The position numbers and the translations under genes are program-made. The notes beneath the pieces are model-generated. The model was not told the DNA's origin, searched no databases, and worked only from the letters and a program-made list of their open reading frames with translations. DNA of 64,000 bases from Drosophila persimilis (taxonomy: Eukaryota; Arthropoda; Insecta; Diptera; Drosophilidae), in assembly GCF_003286085.1 (NCBI RefSeq), contig NW_020825330.1, positions 1 to 64,000 of the forward strand, given 5' to 3'. Positions 60,718 through 64,000 of the stretch are shown in pieces (position 1 is the first letter of the stretch; each line of letters begins with the position of its first letter).

Positions 60718-63700
60718 CACTCACAAATATCTCTCTCTCTCTTTCGGTTTCCCCATAGCTATCTCGAGTGACTCCAAAAGGAACACTTAATGTGAGTATA
60801 CATAATTACAGTGGAAATGTTTTCCTGGAGCTCACAGCACCCGGGCCCCAGCACGTGCTGAAATATTGTTGAATAGTTTGTTCTGCCTCTACTCCAAGAC
60901 CCCTGCTGGTGCTGCCGACGCTGATAAATGCCTGCCCTCAAGAAGGGGCACAACAACTCGTTGAAACCATCAACTTTCAACGTCGATAAGTAGGCAATGG
61001 ATTGTGATGGGAGTCAGTGAATGAGGAGATGCAACGGCGATGGAGCTGAAATTCGAGATGAATATGAAGCTGTAGATGGAGCTGTTGATAGAGCTGGAAA
61101 GCGATGAAGATGCACAAACTTGTTTGGCTCTTGATAACCACCTAGCCCCATGAACACGAGCACTCCTCATTCCACCACTACACCACTCCGCCCCCAACGC
61201 ACGCATATGCTCTCTACAGCTTCGACGCCAAAAATAGCGCAAACAAATCGATATCCCATCGATGCTGTGCTCAGCAGCAAAGTCGAGCACTTTGGCACTT
61301 TTGCGGGAGTATCTCCGGATTGGAGCTCCGGAGTTCGGAAAAACTGTTCAGGCGTCCAGCATGGCTTCTACGAAAGTGCTTTCGCTGGAGTTTAAGCCTC
61401 TAGCAAGTGCACCCCCTACTACCATGGCAATTACGATGGTCATTCCTGTCGACTAGAAGGCTATACATGTTCTCGTACATGCCCTTGTTGTATGATGGCA
61501 GAAGGAAGAACCGTTTCCGACTCTCGAAAGGGGAAAGTGGAAAGCGGAAAGTGGCAATACTCTCAAGCAAGTGTCATCGCCTTAGAAGTGGAAACGCTTT
61601 ACGAAAAACATAAGCGATTGAACTCATGTGTTTGACCTGTACCCAGATCAGTTTTTGTCAGTTTTTATTATCCTATTTTACAGAAGTTAACCTGACTGTT
61701 CGAACGTTAAGTATGGTGTGACTCTCTTCCTACTTCCGACGGGATTTCTGAGAGAATGGGTGACCCTTAAGATTTTAAAGATATGATAGTCCGAGAAGGC
61801 GGTAAACTTTCACACAAGTTAATACTCTCTTACAGAGCATTCTTACTTCGGGGTTTTGGCCCTCTGGCTTAGTCAGATGTTGTCCTGGCTGTCCTAGTTG
61901 TCCGCGGCATTGTCCTATTTATTGATATTGCAATTTGACCAACATAAATTCAACAAGCAACAGACACGGGGCGGAATGAGAGTTTATATGATGTTGTCCA
62001 AGTGCCACTTGTGTGGACAGGCGTCCAGAACAGGGGCAGAGCGGCAAGAAATGTGGCAGTGAGACTCCAGCTCAGGCATCGGCATTGGTTTCGACCACCG
62101 CAAAGGCCAAAACTGGGCCGAGTTGCCTCCTCTTACGGCTGTTTATCTTGCGTCTGTTTTGTTGATTTTACCGATTTCTCTCGCTTTGCCAACCACCAGC
62201 AGCAGCACTCTCCTTGAGTCCTCTTTCTTTTGAGCCTTTGTTAATTTTTTTCCGTTGACGGCCATGGAAAATGTTATTTCGTTTTCCGCTGGTGCGGTGC
62301 TGCTTTTACATCAGCCCGAGCTTAAAAATAAAAGTTAATTTTCGCTTGTCGCTCTAAGCCAATTAGTGTGTCTGCCCCACCCCCAAAAGAGGGGCGGGCA
62401 GGTGGCGAAGAGGGAGTGGGAATCTTCAGCGAACCAGAAAATAATAGAAAAAACAGAAGCAGGAACGGAAGGAGCGAGGCAGAAAGGGATGTGGCGCATT
62501 ACAGCATTATAAAAAATACATACAACAAAAAATGGCACAAACTAATTGAGAAAACAAAAGTTGGTCGAAAGTACAACCTTTATCTCTCGATTTATATAAT
62601 TTTCGATATCTTCTTCTCATGGTCCAACTGTCTCTCTTCTTTTTTGGAAGGATATTTTTAAACTTATTTTATTGATCCCTTAAAATAAGTACGAGGCCCC
62701 ACACCAAAAAATAAATCTTCTGAAAGAACTTTCGTTTATTACGGGACTCTCCTCCATCTGCATCTATCTCCATCTCCAGCATTCACCCCATCATCATCCA
62801 ACCCATCATCGTACTCATCGTCATCATCCTTGGTTGATCTCAGGGCATAATGAAGCAACCGCAGGAGCAGCAACAGCAACAGCGTCAGCATTAGCATCAG
62901 GCCGAGGCTAACCCAAAACCCATTTCCAACCAGCCCCAACAAGTCCCATACTATCCCATGCCTCCTTTCATCCTTCCCGGGGAAGAGAACAGAAGACCCA
63001 TCGATGCTCGAGGCATCTCTTGAGTTGATTTAGTTTGCCCTGCCACCTCGTGGGGTGGTGGAGGTATGTTGCGTTGCGAGAGGGACTAAAAAGTTTCCAA
63101 AAATATTTGCTTTTACCATTTTCTGGGGCTCCCAAAAACTTTGCTTATAAATTTCGATGATTGCAGAAGAGCGCGAGGCCAGACAGGCAGACATCTCCTC
63201 CAGCTCCAGCTGCCTAGAGTTGTATTTGTATTTTCATATTTGTTTAGGTGTGAGCAACAGCGAGAGGAGAGGTTTCCATAGAGCTAAAAGAAGGCCAAGG
63301 TGGGCCAGAGCGGGGGCAGAAAGTTCGAATTCGAAATGCTGATTTGAACTTGGGCCTGCAGCCTCAAAAATTTATCAGAGTGTGCCTTAACAAGTAGAGG
63401 GGACACATTATAATTGGTACCTGCTGTACGTATACCCGATGATATGTTTGTTCTCGATTACCGATTTTCTTCAGTAAAAACAGCAATTTCGTCAATTTAC
63501 GTATGTAATAAATAAACAACGACAATTGGCATGGAGACAATTGCGTAGGTACGTAATTGACACTCACAGAGAAAATGGCAGACAACGTCAACAAGTGCAT
63601 CGAGCATTTACATCTCCTTCATTTCTTCGCCTTGCATTCGAGTACGAGCCAAATATTCCGCTCATCCGAAAGTGCTGATTGTGGTGTCAGATGGTGTGTG

Positions 63701-64000
63701 TTGCGAGTCAGAAAAAGTGCAACTACCTAAAATTGAAACACCACCAGAACAATTGAATAGCTTGCTCATTGGCAGGGATCCAGATTCAAACCTGTCCATG
63801 CGCACATTGAGCATTCATGCTTCCAAATGACATTGTTTGGAGCAGCAGAAAATTCACAATTTAGCGGCAAATGATTTTCCAAGTCAGCTAGTATTCTATA
63901 AGTTTTAATACATTTCGTTCTTCCCGATACACTCTCTGTGAAGACCAAGTCCCTTTTCCCCCTTAAAAAACTAAATTGTCTGTCTATCTCTGACTGTCTC
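60718..64000. other. right end of the window, no secure gene
   Basis: No gene can be supported apart from the weak membrane-segment frame at 62739-63029. Sequence is of mixed composition. Confidence 0.4.
62739..63029 (-). CDS. possible terminal exon with one membrane segment and acidic tail
   Basis: A minus-strand frame is open from 63029 (after TAA) to TAA at 62741-62739, 96 codons. It shows a polar stretch (DGSSVLFPGKDERRHG), a 30-residue hydrophobic segment (VGNGFWVSLGLMLMLTLLLL and following leucines), and an acidic tail (STKDDDDEYDDGLDDDG). The order would suit the last exon of a type I membrane protein, and an AATAAA overlaps the stop. However, leucine and aspartate runs come from CTG and GAT repeats, and no strong acceptor is visible, so it may be chance. 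Confidence 0.2.
   Translation of the reverse strand: MNSRDASSIDGSSVLFPGKDERRHGIVWDLLGLVGNGFWVSLGLMLMLTLLLLLLLRLLHYALRSTKDDDDEYDDGLDDDGVNAGDGDRCRWRRVP

Noticed and set aside
1-64000. CRISPR arrays, bacterial operons, tRNA or rRNA genes
   Set aside because: No direct-repeat/spacer arrays, Shine-Dalgarno spaced ORFs, or tRNA-like cloverleaf sequences were seen. The DNA is an animal nuclear genome.

Overview
The window is animal (fly) nuclear DNA, most likely Muller element A (the X chromosome) of a Drosophila of the obscura group. Three things support this. It holds the cluster of JAK/STAT cytokine ligand genes (unpaired family). Genes have spliceosomal introns with GT-AG borders and Drosophila-like codon use. 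It also carries several copies of a DINE-1/ISY-type Helitron with the terminal sequence known from obscura-group flies. The species call is inference.

Layout: 1-1507 is the 3' end of a gypsy-like errantivirus (broken env frame, polypurine tract, 3' LTR). It lies in sense orientation in the intron just upstream of the last exon (2039-2593, +) of an unpaired paralogue, probably upd2. From 2.6 to 22.4 kb is non-coding DNA with two Helitron copies and GA-rich simple repeats. A second unpaired gene with a signal peptide (probably os/upd1) occupies 24807-23302 on the minus strand. A third, divergent unpaired gene (probably upd3) occupies 32387-31036, also minus, behind a TATA/initiator promoter. 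From 33 to 45 kb is mostly non-coding, with one more Helitron and a few exon-like islands. A conserved-looking gene for a 608-residue low-complexity protein with many RRxS motifs lies on the minus strand at 47291-45245. It has signs of a second splice form. From 47.3 to 64 kb I see no secure gene: only two further Helitron copies, simple repeats and one weak membrane-segment reading frame.

The three unpaired genes encode secreted four-helix cytokines that signal through the receptor Domeless to Hopscotch (JAK) and Stat92E. upd2 converges tail-to-tail on os across about 20 kb, while os and upd3 run in the same direction. AU-rich elements in two of the three predicted 3' UTRs and an AP-1-like site upstream of upd3 fit stress-induced, short-lived cytokine messages. 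Paralogue names rest on order, signal peptide and relative divergence. They are not backed by an alignment.
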